A DNA stretch of 64,000 nucleotides from UBA11986 sp963734955 (GTDB lineage Bacteria > Bacteroidota > Ignavibacteria > UBA10030 > UBA6906), in NCBI GenBank assembly GCA_963734955.1, contig CAVTJO010000006.1, positions 62,001 through 126,000 of the forward strand. Reading direction: 5' to 3'. The position numbers and the translations under genes are program-made. Shown here in pieces: positions 63,871-64,000 of this stretch. Under the pieces are notes generated by a model. That model saw only the letters and a program-made list of their open reading frames with translations. It searched no databases and was not told the DNA's origin. Within the stretch, counting starts at the first letter, position 1; each line of letters opens with the position of its first letter.

Positions 63871-64000
63871 TCATGCGTGTGGATGTCGTCTTGATGCTTT
63901 TGACCAAACGTAATAAATCGGAATCCCCAGGAGGACGATGATCACTCCCGGCCATGTATAGGTAGGTTTGAGGATCAAGAGGTCGATGGAGATTGCGGTT
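63871..64000 (-). CDS. APC-family permease, C-terminal end only
   Basis: The last 42 codons of a minus-strand gene that continues past the window. The visible residues (ISIDLLILKPTYTWPGVIII-like, then LLGIPIYYVWSKASRRH) form the final membrane segment and the PxYTWPG...GIPxYYxW ending typical of amino acid permeases of the APC superfamily. Its stop is the TGA at 63873-63871. The substrate cannot be told. Confidence 0.65.
   Translation of the reverse strand, partial: TAISIDLLILKPTYTWPGVIIVLLGIPIYYVWSKASRRHPHA

Noticed and set aside
1..64000. tRNA, rRNA, riboswitch or prophage
   Set aside because: No cloverleaf, rRNA wording, known riboswitch core or phage structural gene was found in any gap.

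Overview
The window is a gene-dense, mostly plus-strand stretch of a Gram-negative chromosome. Lipid A genes (lpxB, lpxK) show an LPS outer membrane. A C-terminal type IX secretion sorting signal (NFPNPFNP ... GREVATL) at 20.4-20.65 kb points to the Bacteroidota/Chlorobi/Ignavibacteriota side of the tree; I cannot place it more exactly. MEP-pathway genes (ispG, ispD), pyrophosphate-linked enzymes (PPDK, H+-pyrophosphatase) and standard glycolysis genes fit a free-living anaerobe or facultative organism, which is inference.

Layout. 0-14.4 kb: housekeeping (dipeptidase, two-component efflux system, uvrB, comF, gap-pgk, rhomboid, ispG) with repeat-rich gaps. 14.4-20.7 kb: a promoter with a (CTCAC)n pentanucleotide tract, then three secreted proteins: one with a lytic-transglycosylase-like C-terminus, one with FG-GAP and Asp-box repeats, and one with a type IX sorting domain. 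20.8-32.3 kb: a peptidoglycan breakdown and salvage cluster (amidase, DUF4922, SpoIID/LytB, AmpG-like permease, GT2, NamZ muramidase on the minus strand, amino-sugar kinase), interrupted by ymdB and folD. 32.4-55.7 kb: housekeeping (pruA, sucC, tpiA, smc, lpxB, lpxK, ppdK, queA, ispD, plsY, gpsA) plus an unusual membrane-anchored GH2-like protein. 55.7-61.3 kb: an accessory/defence patch (ORF6N fragment, MNT/HEPN toxin-antitoxin pair, a hairpin array, a 50-residue ORF, a type IIG-like restriction-modification protein). 61.3-64 kb: hppA and the end of an APC permease, both on the minus strand.

Seven genes (pepD, an MFS transporter, a secreted protein of unknown function, uvrB, the DUF4922 gene, ymdB, ppdK) are each broken by one base. 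Each break lies in or beside a short run of identical bases, and restoring one base rejoins a conserved protein. I read these as sequence errors, so the genes are annotated across the break.

Intergenic gaps carry a family of short palindromic elements built on GTCACACTGAGCGA / GGAGTCGAAGTGTGAC-like arms and related hairpins. No tRNA, rRNA, CRISPR array, insertion-sequence transposase or origin was recognised.
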